A program made the position numbers and the translations under genes. Under the pieces are notes generated by a model. It did no database searches. It was given only the letters and a program-made list of their open reading frames with translations, and was not told the origin of the DNA. 64,000 nucleotides of DNA. Source: Rosistilla carotiformis (GTDB taxonomy: Bacteria > Planctomycetota > Planctomycetia > Pirellulales > Pirellulaceae). This document shows, piece by piece, positions 28,542 to 38,444 of the stretch. How positions within the stretch are numbered: position 1 is the stretch's first letter; each line of letters starts with the position of its first letter. The DNA lies in NCBI RefSeq assembly GCF_007753095.1, contig NZ_CP036348.1:3162001-3226000 (forward strand), given 5' to 3'.

Positions 28542-30032
28542 TCACAAGCTGGGGGCGGTCCAGTTCGGAATGCCGGAGGCTCGCTTTTGACGTTCAAAGG
28601 CGACGTGAAACGGACGGGTCTTCGACATCGGCGCGTCTTCATTGACCATCATGGGACGCGTTGCTTTCCACCAACGGTCGTAGGCTTCACGCATCGACTG
28701 GACCACTTCGGGATGATCTTGGATCACATTGGTTGTCTGTCCTGGATCGGCCTGCATGTCGAACAGGGCCTCGGTGCCAACCCAGCGGAAGCGTTGATTG
28801 CGGACCGAAAAATTCTTCCATTGGTAATCGTTGGGTTCCTCCCCGGTCTTCCACCGGCCCTGATGGCTGAACAGAAATCGATCCGCCCAATCGGCTTTGG
28901 GGTCTCCGATCAACGGCACCAGGCTGCGTCCGTCAACCTGTCCACTGGGCAGCGTTCCGCCGGCTAGATCGACCAACGTCGGGAAGACATCCAGATGGGC
29001 CGCGATGCGGTCGACGTCTTGTCCGGCCGGAACGTGCCCGTCCCAACGAACGAAGAACGGCACGCGGCAGCCCCCTTCGTCGACACTCCCTTTGAGTCCC
29101 TTCATGCCAGCGTTGTAGGGCAGCATCGCAGTCCCATCGGGCAGGGAACCCATCGATTTTCCAAGCCGTCCCGACCCGCCGCCGGTCATCCCATTGTCAC
29201 TCATAAAGATCAGCAGCGTGTCTTGGGTAAGTTTCCATTGGTCCATCTTTGCCAACAGCTTGCCCATGTTTTCGTCGATGTTCTCGATCATTCCATAAAA
29301 CCCGGCCTGGTTGTCGGTGAACCCCAGGTCGGTGAACCGCTTCGCATTTTTGGCGGGAGCAATAAACGGACTGTGCGGTGCGTTGGTCACGATGTAGGCG
29401 AAGAATGGTTGTTGTTGATCGTGTTGTTGTTTGATCCACCCCAACGCGGCGTCAAAGAACAGGTCGGTGCAATAGCCTTCGGTTTGAACGAATTTTCCAT
29501 TGTGACGCAGCACGGGATTGAAGTACTTGTTTCCCGGGGCATCGGCGCAGCTGCAGTCGTACGCCTGGCCGATTCCGCCGGCACCGTGGATGAACGCTTC
29601 ATTGAATCCACGGTTCTGCGGCTGGTATTCGTCTTCGTCGCCCAGGTGCCATTTGCCGAAGATGCCCGACCGATAGCCCCCCTTCGCAAGCACTTGCGGC
29701 AACGTCGTCGCATCGAGCGTCATCCGTTCGCGTTCGAGGATCGTGTGCGTGACGCCGTTACGCATCGGATGCCGTCCCGTCATCAATGCTGACCGGGTCG
29801 GAGCGCAGGTGGGGGCGACCAACATCCGAGTGAATCGCGTGCTTTGATCGTACAGCGTGTCCAGATTCGGAGTCTGAATCCATGGATGACCGTGCCGTCC
29901 GACCGGACCATATCCCTGGTCATCGGTCATCACCAAGATGATGTTCGGTTTCGAAGCGGCCAACGGCGGCGCGGCGAACACGCCTTGTTGAAGTGCCAGT
30001 AGAGCGACGACGGTGCTGAGTAATCGGATCAT
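28542..30032 (-). CDS. Secreted arylsulfatase-like sulfatase
   Basis: Sulfatase of 496 residues that should hydrolyse sulfate esters, probably on sulfated polysaccharides as in other planctomycetes. The signal peptide is MIRLLSTVVALLALQQGVFA. The first metal-binding pair is D37-D38 in IILVMTDDQGYGP. The catalytic signature CAPTRSALMTGR has the Cys at residue 76, which anaerobic-type sulfatase maturation or FGE would convert to formylglycine. Later motifs include GIFGKWHLGD and the second metal pair region LLIFMSDNGMTGG. ATG 30032 starts the signal peptide; the frame is open 49 codons upstream. No maturase gene lies nearby. The specific substrate cannot be deduced. Confidence 0.92.
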   Translation of the reverse strand: MIRLLSTVVALLALQQGVFAAPPLAASKPNIILVMTDDQGYGPVGRHGHPWIQTPNLDTLYDQSTRFTRMLVAPTCAPTRSALMTGRHPMRNGVTHTILERERMTLDATTLPQVLAKGGYRSGIFGKWHLGDEDEYQPQNRGFNEAFIHGAGGIGQAYDCSCADAPGNKYFNPVLRHNGKFVQTEGYCTDLFFDAALGWIKQQHDQQQPFFAYIVTNAPHSPFIAPAKNAKRFTDLGFTDNQAGFYGMIENIDENMGKLLAKMDQWKLTQDTLLIFMSDNGMTGGGSGRLGKSMGSLPDGTAMLPYNAGMKGLKGSVDEGGCRVPFFVRWDGHVPAGQDVDRIAAHLDVFPTLVDLAGGTLPSGQVDGRSLVPLIGDPKADWADRFLFSHQGRWKTGEEPNDYQWKNFSVRNQRFRWVGTEALFDMQADPGQTTNVIQDHPEVVQSMREAYDRWWKATRPMMVNEDAPMSKTRPFHVAFERQKRASGIPNWTAPSL

Positions 30033-30982
30033 GGAGATTGGAATTCCGTTGAAGCGGGACGAAGCGTGGGGAATCGATGCGAGAATCGAAGGTGATGCGT
30101 AAGGGGCGCATGCGGTGCATTGTGTGACGTTAATGTGGGGACGGGCGCCTATCGTAAGCCATGCCGCTGGCGCCGACAAATGAATGCAGCGCGGTTTTTA
30201 GCGGAGTCGACGAACGTGTTGGTAGGAGCCGTTGATCCGCATTTCGTCGCTAAAAAGACGGACTTTTCGTACGTGCGCGTCTGCGGATCGCCTCTCACTT
30301 GACGGCGCGCGACGCGGCAAAGACAGCGACTTCCGTTCGACGGAGTCCTCGACCGATCCGATCACCCCATTCCGTTGTGGCAGGCCAATCGATCAAAAAA
30401 TTGGCGACCCGGATTAGAAATGCGCGCGGCGCCCAATTCGCGCAGGGGACTTTGCTGGGATCTCGGCAGATGTTGTAGCGTCGGATGGGAGCTGGTTATT
30501 GCGAGTCGCGCAGACGCGTGCGATCGCCGGGAAGCTTCCACTTGGTTTGCCAGCATCCTTCGGGCTGGCGTTGGAGGTTTGAGGGTAATTCGCAATGGAC
30601 GTAATGCGGTTTCACGCCGCAAGCCAGCAATGGACCGCGTAACGAATTCGCCACCGGGGCAAACGTTTTGCATTCAACGATGAAGGCGCTGGCCGCTTAA
30701 TAAACGAGGCTCCGTCGGCTTGGAATCGACAGCCCAGGAGAGCGTTTGGCACGCGAACTGCTTTAACGGCAAGCAAGCTCGAAAACGATGTGCGCCGACG
30801 TCTGTCCGCGATCCGTCGACTCGGATTCTGTCCCAGGGACATCGAACTTTTTTGGTGCGTTTGGACAAAAATCCAATCAATTTTTCTGCCTCTCGAGTGG
30901 ACGCGGTTTTCGGGGTTCTAAGTCGACCGAACGCCAACGCATTCCATCCATTCATAACGAACCACAACGCGACGACATCCCC
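30033..30982. other. Long intergenic region between the sulfatase and the RND genes
   Basis: About 950 bases without a credible gene; open frames here have no family features and no ribosome binding sites of note. An inverted repeat TTTTTAGCG / CGCTAAAAA lies at 30195-30203 and 30248-30256, with further pairing of ACGAA and TTCGT just inside and a bulge. The divergent promoters of the sulfatase and the efflux operon should be located here. Confidence 0.5.
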
Positions 30983-32224
30983 ATGAAAACGCCTTCGATT
31001 CCCGATCTCATCCTTATGCTGCCGTTGCTTGTGTCAGCCCCCGCGTGCGACGAGGTGGCGGCGCTTCGGGAGACGGTGATGCACAGCGGAGCGACACTTG
31101 CCGAAGTGCCGTCGACGGAGCAGCACCACGACGGTGGAGGCGAACACGCCGCCGCAGTGCATGGCGCGGAAGCTCACATCGAAGCCGAGCATGGCGATGC
31201 TGAACACAGCGAAGGCGGGCACCATGTGGCTCACAAAATTGTCGTCACCCGTCCGATTGCAAAGGATGTCGTCAGTACGCAGCAATACGTCTGCCAAATC
31301 CACTCTTGGCGGCACATTGAGGTCAAAGCGTTGGAACGCGGCTATCTCGAAAAGATCTCGGTCAACGAAGGCCAGTCGGTGAAGCAGGGGGATTTGTTGT
31401 TCAAGATCCTTCCCACGTTGTATCAAGCGAAACTGGAGACCGATCAGGCCGAAGCACAGCTGGCGCAGATCGAATTGCAGAACACCGAGCGGTTGTTTCA
31501 GCAGAACATTGTCGCGATGCCCGAAGTGCAGTTGGCCCGGGCCAAAGTTGCCAAGGCGCAGGCCCAAGTCAACCTCGCGATGGCGGAGTTGAACTTTGCG
31601 AGTATCCGCGCACCGTTTGATGGGATCGTCGACAAACAATACGAACAACTGGGCAGCTTGATCGAAGAGGGAGACATGCTGACGACCCTCTCGGACAACA
31701 GCATGATGTGGGCCTATTTCAATGTCCCCGAATCCCGTTATCTCGCCTACGAAGCCGACCCGAACAAGCACGATGTCAAAGTGGAGCTTGTGTTAGCCGA
31801 TGGCAATAAGTTTTCGCAGGAGGGATCGATCGGAGCGATCGAGGCAGACTTCAACAACGAAACCGGTAACATCGCGTTTCGCGGCGACTTTCCCAACCCG
31901 CAACATCAGTTGCGACATGGACAAACCGGCACCGTGTTACTGAGCCGGGTTGTCCAGGACGCCGTGGTGATTCCTCAGCGGGCGACCTTTGAAATCCTCG
32001 CCAAGAAATACGCGTACGTCGTGGGAAAGGACGATGTCGTTCGACAACGCGAGATCGTGATCCAACGCGAACAGGACGACATTTTCCTGATCAAACAAGG
32101 GCTCACCGCCGAGGACAAAATCGTCCTCGAAGGCATCCGTCAGGTGCGTGATGGCGATCACGTGGAGTACGAATTTCAAGATCCCGAAGAGGTCCTTGGA
32201 AGACTGAAATACCACGCCGAATAG
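30983..32224 (+). CDS. RND efflux periplasmic adaptor with His-rich N-terminus
   Basis: Membrane-fusion protein of 413 residues linking an RND pump to an outer-membrane channel. The N-terminus MKTPSIPDLILMLPLLVSAPA is a signal or lipoprotein-like segment ending near a Cys. Residues about 47-85 carry ten His among Glu and Ala, an unusual potential metal-binding stretch. Then come a lipoyl-like half (KALERGYLEKISVNEGQSVKQGDLLFKI), a coiled-coil hairpin (ETDQAEAQLAQIELQNTERL...ARAKVAKAQAQVNLA), the second lipoyl half (IRAPFDGIVDKQYEQLGSLIEEGD) and the beta-barrel. The family is the HlyD/AcrA type. It is followed by the RND pump gene after 136 bases and then the TolC-like gene, so it belongs to a full tripartite system. 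Confidence 0.9.
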   Translation: MKTPSIPDLILMLPLLVSAPACDEVAALRETVMHSGATLAEVPSTEQHHDGGGEHAAAVHGAEAHIEAEHGDAEHSEGGHHVAHKIVVTRPIAKDVVSTQQYVCQIHSWRHIEVKALERGYLEKISVNEGQSVKQGDLLFKILPTLYQAKLETDQAEAQLAQIELQNTERLFQQNIVAMPEVQLARAKVAKAQAQVNLAMAELNFASIRAPFDGIVDKQYEQLGSLIEEGDMLTTLSDNSMMWAYFNVPESRYLAYEADPNKHDVKVELVLADGNKFSQEGSIGAIEADFNNETGNIAFRGDFPNPQHQLRHGQTGTVLLSRVVQDAVVIPQRATFEILAKKYAYVVGKDDVVRQREIVIQREQDDIFLIKQGLTAEDKIVLEGIRQVRDGDHVEYEFQDPEEVLGRLKYHAE

Positions 32225-32360
32225 TCGAATCCCGCCTGCGTCGTTCATCACCCGTTTATTCGCCCACTGTGGTTCGCAATCGCTGTTCTGAGTGGTTTGT
32301 CGAACCGGGGCACCTGCCCGATCGGCTTTGCTGTATCGCCGAAAAAGAAGACCTCCAAAT

Positions 32361-35300
32361 ATGTTCGCGAAAATTTTGCATCGGCCTGCACTGGCCATCG
32401 TCGTCTCGCTGTTGATCCTCTTCATGGGCGGGCTGGCGATCGTCACACTGCCGATCTCACAATTTCCGTCGGTCGCGCCGCCAAGCGTCCGCGTTTCGGT
32501 CTCCTATCCAGGGGCAAGTGCGAAGATTCTGATCGATTCAACGATGGTGATTCTGGAGCAGGCCATCAATGGGGTGCCCAACATGCGCTATATGTTGGGA
32601 GATGCCACGAGTGCGGGGGAGGGAACGATCCAAATCATCTTTGAACCGGGGACCGATCCGAATGTTGCAGTGATGAACGTCAACAATCGGGTCCAGATGG
32701 TCAAGAACAATTTGCCACCCATCGTGGAACGCGAAGGCATCATCGTCATGCAGAACATGACCAGCATGTTGATGTATGTGAACGTCTTCAGCAAAGACCC
32801 GAATGTTGATCAAAACTTCCTCTACAACTACGCCACCGTCAACGTCTTGAACGAGATCAAACGGATCCCGGGGATCGGGAGCGCGACGATCCTGGGCAAT
32901 CGGGCTTATGCCATGCGGGTGGAATTGGATCTCGACCGGATGCGTGCGTACAAGGTCGACGCCGAAGATGTGATGGAAGCGCTCGCCGATCAAAGTCTGA
33001 TTGGTTCTCCGGGGCGGTTAGGGCAGGCCACCGGGCAAACTTCACAAACGTTGGAATACGTGCTGACTTGGATCGGCCGCTACGATACTCCCGACCAATA
33101 CGAGAACATCATCCTCCGAGCCAATTCCGCAGGCGAGATTCTGCGAATCAAGGATGTGGCCAAAGTCTCGTTGGGATCGTCGTTCTATGATCTCTACTCC
33201 GATATCGATGGTTTGCCCTCGGCGGCGATCGTGTTGAAACAAACGCCTGGCTCCAACGCCGCGGAGGTCATTGAAAAGGTCAAAGAGAAGGTCGAACAAA
33301 TTAAACAGGAATCGTTTCCGCCTGGGATGGACTATGCCGTCACCTATGACGTCTCCAACTTTCTCGACGCATCGATCGAAAAGGTGTTGCATACATTGTT
33401 CGAAGCGTTCATCCTCGTTTCGTTAGTCGTCTTTCTATTCTTGGGAGATTTTCGCAGCACGCTGATCCCGACACTAGCGGTTCCCGTGTCGTTGATCGGA
33501 ACCTTCTTTTTCATGCTGATGTTCGGCATGTCGATCAACCTAATCACCCTGTTTGCGTTGGTGCTCGCGATTGGGGTGGTGGTCGATGATGCGATCGTTG
33601 TTGTGGAGGCTGTGCATGAAAAGATGCACACGAAACATTTGGGACCCTATCAAGCGACGCAGGAGGTGATGCATGAGATCAGTGGCGCGATCATCGCGAT
33701 CACGTTGGTCATGACCGCTGTTTTCATTCCCGTGACGTTTATGACCGGCCCTGTGGGGGTCTTCTATCGTCAGTTCGCGCTGACGATGGCGATGTCGATC
33801 GTGATCTCGGGAGTTGTCGCGTTGACGCTGACGCCTGTGCTGTGCGCGATGATTCTGAAGCCGCATGCCAACTATGAAGAACAACGTGGCCTGATCGGTT
33901 GGATCAACCGAGGACTTTCGAAATACGCCGGACGCAATGCTTTTGCCTATCGCGGTTTGTTAAGCATCTTGTTGGGGGCGTGTGTCGCTGGCGGTGTCTA
34001 CGCTTTGTTGCACAATGAATTTGTTCACGAATTGATTTCTGAACAATTGGAACTGACTTCGATGCGGATCGGAATCCTCGTGGGGATGGTTGCTTTGTTG
34101 GCGATGCTCTCATTTCGCGCGGCATTTTCAGGAGGTCAAGGCAGCAAGAAAAAGCGGGGTCCGTTGGGGATCTTCTTGCACCTGTTCGACCGCGGCGTCG
34201 AACAGGTAACGGGGGTTTACGCAGCGATTCTGGGAAGGATCATCCGTTTGCGTTTCTTGACGATGTTGGTCATCGGAGGATTCGTCTACGGAATCCTGGC
34301 GGTCACGCAAGTGCTGCCGACCGGCTTCATTCCATTAGAAGATCAGGGCATGATCTATGGGATCGTTCAAACGCCTCCTGGTTCAACGCTGGAATATACG
34401 AACGCCAAATGTCATGAGCTGCAGAAAATCTGCAAGTCGATGGACGAGATCACGTCGGTTTCATCGATCGCCGGTTACGAGGTGTTAACCGAAGGTCGTG
34501 GCTCCAATGCCGGAACGTGTATTATCAACCTGAAACCTTGGGCCGATCGCGAGCGAACGTCCAGGGAGGTGATCGAGCAGTTGGAGCAAAAAGGGGCGGA
34601 CATTGCCAACGTGAAGCTGGAGTTTTTTGAACCGCCTGCCGTGCCCGGCTTTGGTGCGGCCGGTGGCTTTTCTGTGAACCTGCTCGATAAAACGAACAGC
34701 GGTGATTACAAAGCCTTGGGCGAAGAGACGGACAAGTTCATGGCGGCGTTGGGGAAACGCAAAGAACTCAAAGGCCTGTTCACCTTCTTTGCATCGAACT
34801 ACCCGCAATACGAAATTATCATCGACAACGATGTCGCAATGCAGAAGGGGGTCTCGATTCGCGACGCGATGGATAACCTCTCGATCGTGGTGGGGAGCAC
34901 GTGGGAGCAGGGCTTTGTTCGCTTCGGGCAATTCTACAAAGTGTATGTCCAAGCCGCGCCCGAGTTCCGACGCTATCCCGAAGACTTGGACAACATGTTT
35001 GTCAAAAACGACCAAGAGGAAATGGTCCCCTACAGTGCATTCATGAAGATCGTGAAGAAACAGGGGCTGAATGAAATCAGCCGCTATAACTTGTACCCCA
35101 CCGCACCGATCCAAGGCGCGCCGGCGAAAGGTTACAGCAGCGGGGAAGCGATCGCTGCGATTCAAGAGGTTGCTGCAGAAACGCTCCCCCAAGGGTTCGG
35201 TATCGATTGGCAAGGACTTGCCTACGATGAAGCCAACGCGGGAAATACGGCGGTCTACATCTTTTTGATTGTGGTGGTCTTTGTCTACATGGTTTTGGTC

Positions 35301-35801
35301 GGGCAGTACGAAAGTTTTATCTTGCCGTTGGCGGTAATCATCTCGTTGCCGGTCGGGATTTTTGGAGCGTTTGCGTTGCTCAAGACGATGGGGTTGTCGA
35401 ACGATGTCTATTGTCAGATCGGATTGGTCATGCTGGTGGGATTGTTAGGGAAGAATGCGATTCTGATCATTGAATTTGCCGTGCAGCGCCGGCACGAAGG
35501 CCTGACGCTATCGGACGCAGGAATCGAAGGGGGCCGTTTGCGTTTCCGACCGATTCTGATGACCTCCTTTGCGTTCATCGTGGGCATGGTTCCGTTGGTC
35601 CGAGCTTCGGGAGCTGGAGCGATCGGAAATCGGACCATCGGTACGACAGCGGCGGGCGGGATGTTGATGGGAACACTCGTGGGCGTCTTGGTGATCCCAG
35701 GACTTTACTACATGTTTGCAAAATTGGCCGACGGCAAGAAGTTGCTCAAGGATGAGACGGATCAGCCGCTTAGCGAACGGTTGGAACACGCGGCGCAGTG
35801 A
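32361..35801 (+). CDS. RND-family inner-membrane efflux pump (HAE1 type)
   Basis: Proton-driven exporter of 1146 residues, somewhat longer than the roughly 1050 of AcrB. The N-terminal membrane helix and porter region are AcrB-like (TLPISQFPSVAPPSVRVSVSYPGAS). The proton-relay motif GVVVDDAIVVVEAV is present in the fourth helix region, and C-terminal helices include MLVGLLGKNAILIIEFA. The size difference is explained by about 90 extra residues at roughly 511-600 between the two halves, containing two additional hydrophobic stretches (LLSILLGACVAGGVYALL and IGILVGMVALLAMLSF). The substrate is not predictable; HAE1 pumps handle drugs and lipophilic compounds. ATG 32361 starts MFAKILHRPALAIV as usual. 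Confidence 0.93.
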   Translation: MFAKILHRPALAIVVSLLILFMGGLAIVTLPISQFPSVAPPSVRVSVSYPGASAKILIDSTMVILEQAINGVPNMRYMLGDATSAGEGTIQIIFEPGTDPNVAVMNVNNRVQMVKNNLPPIVEREGIIVMQNMTSMLMYVNVFSKDPNVDQNFLYNYATVNVLNEIKRIPGIGSATILGNRAYAMRVELDLDRMRAYKVDAEDVMEALADQSLIGSPGRLGQATGQTSQTLEYVLTWIGRYDTPDQYENIILRANSAGEILRIKDVAKVSLGSSFYDLYSDIDGLPSAAIVLKQTPGSNAAEVIEKVKEKVEQIKQESFPPGMDYAVTYDVSNFLDASIEKVLHTLFEAFILVSLVVFLFLGDFRSTLIPTLAVPVSLIGTFFFMLMFGMSINLITLFALVLAIGVVVDDAIVVVEAVHEKMHTKHLGPYQATQEVMHEISGAIIAITLVMTAVFIPVTFMTGPVGVFYRQFALTMAMSIVISGVVALTLTPVLCAMILKPHANYEEQRGLIGWINRGLSKYAGRNAFAYRGLLSILLGACVAGGVYALLHNEFVHELISEQLELTSMRIGILVGMVALLAMLSFRAAFSGGQGSKKKRGPLGIFLHLFDRGVEQVTGVYAAILGRIIRLRFLTMLVIGGFVYGILAVTQVLPTGFIPLEDQGMIYGIVQTPPGSTLEYTNAKCHELQKICKSMDEITSVSSIAGYEVLTEGRGSNAGTCIINLKPWADRERTSREVIEQLEQKGADIANVKLEFFEPPAVPGFGAAGGFSVNLLDKTNSGDYKALGEETDKFMAALGKRKELKGLFTFFASNYPQYEIIIDNDVAMQKGVSIRDAMDNLSIVVGSTWEQGFVRFGQFYKVYVQAAPEFRRYPEDLDNMFVKNDQEEMVPYSAFMKIVKKQGLNEISRYNLYPTAPIQGAPAKGYSSGEAIAAIQEVAAETLPQGFGIDWQGLAYDEANAGNTAVYIFLIVVVFVYMVLVGQYESFILPLAVIISLPVGIFGAFALLKTMGLSNDVYCQIGLVMLVGLLGKNAILIIEFAVQRRHEGLTLSDAGIEGGRLRFRPILMTSFAFIVGMVPLVRASGAGAIGNRTIGTTAAGGMLMGTLVGVLVIPGLYYMFAKLADGKKLLKDETDQPLSERLEHAAQ

Positions 35802-36243
35802 TGCTTCAATACATAAGCCCCACGCAGGGTGCGGGCTGCGAGGGTGCAAAGTTTTGCAGATGCTTGCGATGTTCACAAATCGAACCAATGAATCGGGCGT
35901 TTCAATGGACCCAAAGGCTGTGATTTTAGTTCCGTGCAGTCCAGGCGATGACGAAACGTGGTGAATTGACGAAACAACTGGGTAAGTTATCCCGGTTAAG
36001 TGGGGCGCGAACCTTCCCCGTACAACCTGTAAAGGCGGCCCGCCGCTGGTGTCGAAAATAGAAGTTGTAGCGGTCTTCCGAATCCAGATGATTTTGACAA
36101 GTTGGCGGAGGGCGAGGCTCTGAGAGCGACGCTGTTACTGAAGACGCGAGTCGGTGGTGCGGCAACTTCCTGAACGTTCCACAAGGATGTGGTTAGCAAC
36201 CAGGTGCTGGAAATCCTGGATCCGATTGTCAAGGAATAGACAC
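35802..36243. other. Intergenic region between RND pump and TolC-like gene
   Basis: About 440 bases between two genes of the same efflux system. No convincing ORF, terminator with T-run or RNA gene is seen. The gap is long for an operon, so the TolC-like gene may have its own promoter. Confidence 0.45.
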
Positions 36244-38022
36244 ATGTACCTATTGAATAAATCCCGGCAAACTCGACAAAGGCAGCGCGCTCTGATTGCC
36301 GCGATCGTCACTGGCTCCTTTCTGGCTCAGGCGGGGTGCGGTATTCCGGAATTGCGTTGCGCAAAGTCGGGAGCCCCGTTGCCGCAAGCGTACAATCGCC
36401 CCACCACAATGACCGACACGGTGAACTGGGATGTCGCTACCTCGCTCGCTAGCGAACCCAAAGCGTTGGATGTTGAAGCGCCAGCCAAAGGGGGCCTGAT
36501 CCGGCTTACCAGCTTCCTGCGACAGGCCAGCGATATCGAGCTGACCCAAGCGGAGAAATCGGACGCGAAAACGGGGGATGCTGCTGAGGACGATCGCTCC
36601 GCATCCTACAGTTCCGTCGACAACGCGCAGGTCTCAGCCGCTCCGAGCATCCTCTTCGACGGCAACCCGATTTCGGGAGGCAGCAGTTTTGACTTGGCCA
36701 ATAACGCGGATAATTCGGTCCAATCTAGTTGGCACCAATTTTTCGACGATCCATTCCTGACGAGCCTGATCGACCAAGCCCTCGTTGGCAATCAAGAGCT
36801 GCGGATCTTGGCGGAAGAGATTCAGATCGCTTGCAACGAAACGTATGCGCGGAGCGGCGAATACCGTCCGTTTGTTGATTTTGGCGCCGGCGTGGGGTTG
36901 GAAAAGCATGGGCAGCACACGATTGATGGTGCTGTTGAGGAACAGTTGGAAGTCGCTCCCGGTCGCGCCTTTCCCGATCCGCTGCCTGATTTTTTGGTGG
37001 GCGCCAATGTCTCTTGGGAGCTGGACATTTGGAAGAAGCTGAGGAATGCTCAATCCGCCGCGGCGATGCGATACCTTGGGTCGCAAGAGGGGCGAAACTA
37101 TATCGTGACGCGGATGGTCGCGGAAATCGCTGAAAATTACTACGACCTGCTGGCGCTCGACAACCGCTTGGTCACGTTGGATAAAACGATTGAGATCCAA
37201 GAACAGAGCCTCAAGACGGCTGAATCGATGAAGGAAGCAGCTCGCGGTACCGAGCTAGCCGTTCAACGGTTTCAAGCCGAAGTGCGGAAGAATCAAAGCG
37301 AAAAGTTGATCATCGCACAGGAAATTGTTGAGGTGGAAAACCGTATCAATTTCTTGTGCGGTCGATTCCCGCAGCACGTCGATCGGATGTCGGTTGAGTA
37401 CATCGATCTGAACCTACGTTCAATCCGCGCCGGGGTGCCGTCGCAACTGCTGCAGAATCGCCCCGATATCCGCGAAGCCGAACGCGAATTGCAGGCCGCG
37501 GGACTCGACATCAAAGTTGCCAAGGCGCGGTTCTATCCGTCGTTGAATTTGAATGCAGGGCTTGGCTACCAAGCGTTCGCTGCCGGGTACCTCTTTCGAA
37601 CGCCCGAGTCGTTGATCTATGGGATCGGTGGCGACCTGATTGCTCCGCTGATCAACAAACGAGCGATTCAAGCAGCCTATCGGACGGCGAACGCAAAACA
37701 ATTGCAGGCTGTCTACAAATACCAGCAGACGGTGCTGACCGCGTACACCGAAGTCATCAACCAATTGAACAAGGTGGATAACTACGGCAAGAGCATCGAG
37801 ATCAAGAAGCAGCAATTGGCTGCCTTGGAGGCCTCGGTCGACAGTGCGACCAAGCTGTTCCAAAACGCACGGGCAGAATATGTCGAAGTCTTGCTCGCTC
37901 AGCGTGAGATGATGGAAGCCAAAATGTTGATCATCGATATCAAGCAGCAGCAACTGGCCGCCACGGTCAACGCCTACCAAGCCCTCGGTGGTAGCGGCGG
38001 CGGGCCTGCTAGCTTCAACTGA
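36244..38022 (+). CDS. TolC/NodT-like outer-membrane efflux channel
   Basis: Outer-membrane factor of 592 residues completing the tripartite pump. The N-terminus has a positively charged n-region (NKSRQTRQRQR) and a hydrophobic stretch ending in QAGCG, which suggests a lipoprotein signal, although the residue at -3 (Q) is not the usual one. A low-complexity linker follows to about residue 155. The channel region is typical of NodT lipoproteins: WHQFFDDPFLTSLIDQALVGNQEL, VSWELDIWKKLRNAQSAA, the repeated coiled-coil AETM-like helices and VPSQLLQNRPDIREAERELQAAG (P-x-x-L-L-x-x-R-P-D-I-R-x-A-E). The porin gene is convergent downstream. Confidence 0.92.
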   Translation: MYLLNKSRQTRQRQRALIAAIVTGSFLAQAGCGIPELRCAKSGAPLPQAYNRPTTMTDTVNWDVATSLASEPKALDVEAPAKGGLIRLTSFLRQASDIELTQAEKSDAKTGDAAEDDRSASYSSVDNAQVSAAPSILFDGNPISGGSSFDLANNADNSVQSSWHQFFDDPFLTSLIDQALVGNQELRILAEEIQIACNETYARSGEYRPFVDFGAGVGLEKHGQHTIDGAVEEQLEVAPGRAFPDPLPDFLVGANVSWELDIWKKLRNAQSAAAMRYLGSQEGRNYIVTRMVAEIAENYYDLLALDNRLVTLDKTIEIQEQSLKTAESMKEAARGTELAVQRFQAEVRKNQSEKLIIAQEIVEVENRINFLCGRFPQHVDRMSVEYIDLNLRSIRAGVPSQLLQNRPDIREAERELQAAGLDIKVAKARFYPSLNLNAGLGYQAFAAGYLFRTPESLIYGIGGDLIAPLINKRAIQAAYRTANAKQLQAVYKYQQTVLTAYTEVINQLNKVDNYGKSIEIKKQQLAALEASVDSATKLFQNARAEYVEVLLAQREMMEAKMLIIDIKQQQLAATVNAYQALGGSGGGPASFN

Positions 38023-38444
38023 ATCGCCTCCGTCGTCCGCAGCGATTGCTGCTCTCTTGCTGACCGTTCGGGGCACGCTCGCTCCAACGGTCGATCACGT
38101 GCACAGCTTGCGACCGTACCGCTCGCACGCTGCCCTAGCGGGAAGCCTCCCAACTTTCTTTTGTTTTCCGAGGCCCCTCTGTCGCAGGTTGTCGGATCTA
38201 AGAACCGTTTGGGCGATCGCCCCTGTCCACAGCCACGCAACCGCGACGATCGCCCCTACCGCGGAAGCAAGCTGTTCGGACGCGGCTGAATCAACGCGCC
38301 GCTTGGCCGTTGGTGAACCGGTGGGAAGTAACGCTCTACAGCCGGTGTTGCGTCGGAGTCAGGCAAACCGTTGGCTGAACACTGCTGGGAAGCGAGCTCG
38401 CGGAGGTCGGCCGCTAGCCGCCATTGCTGGTAGGTTGCAATCGT
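38023..38444. other. Intergenic region between convergent tolC-like and porin genes
   Basis: About 420 bases with GC-rich sequence and no credible coding frame. Short imperfect inverted repeats are present but none has a T-run, so I cannot assign a terminator for either gene. Confidence 0.4.
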
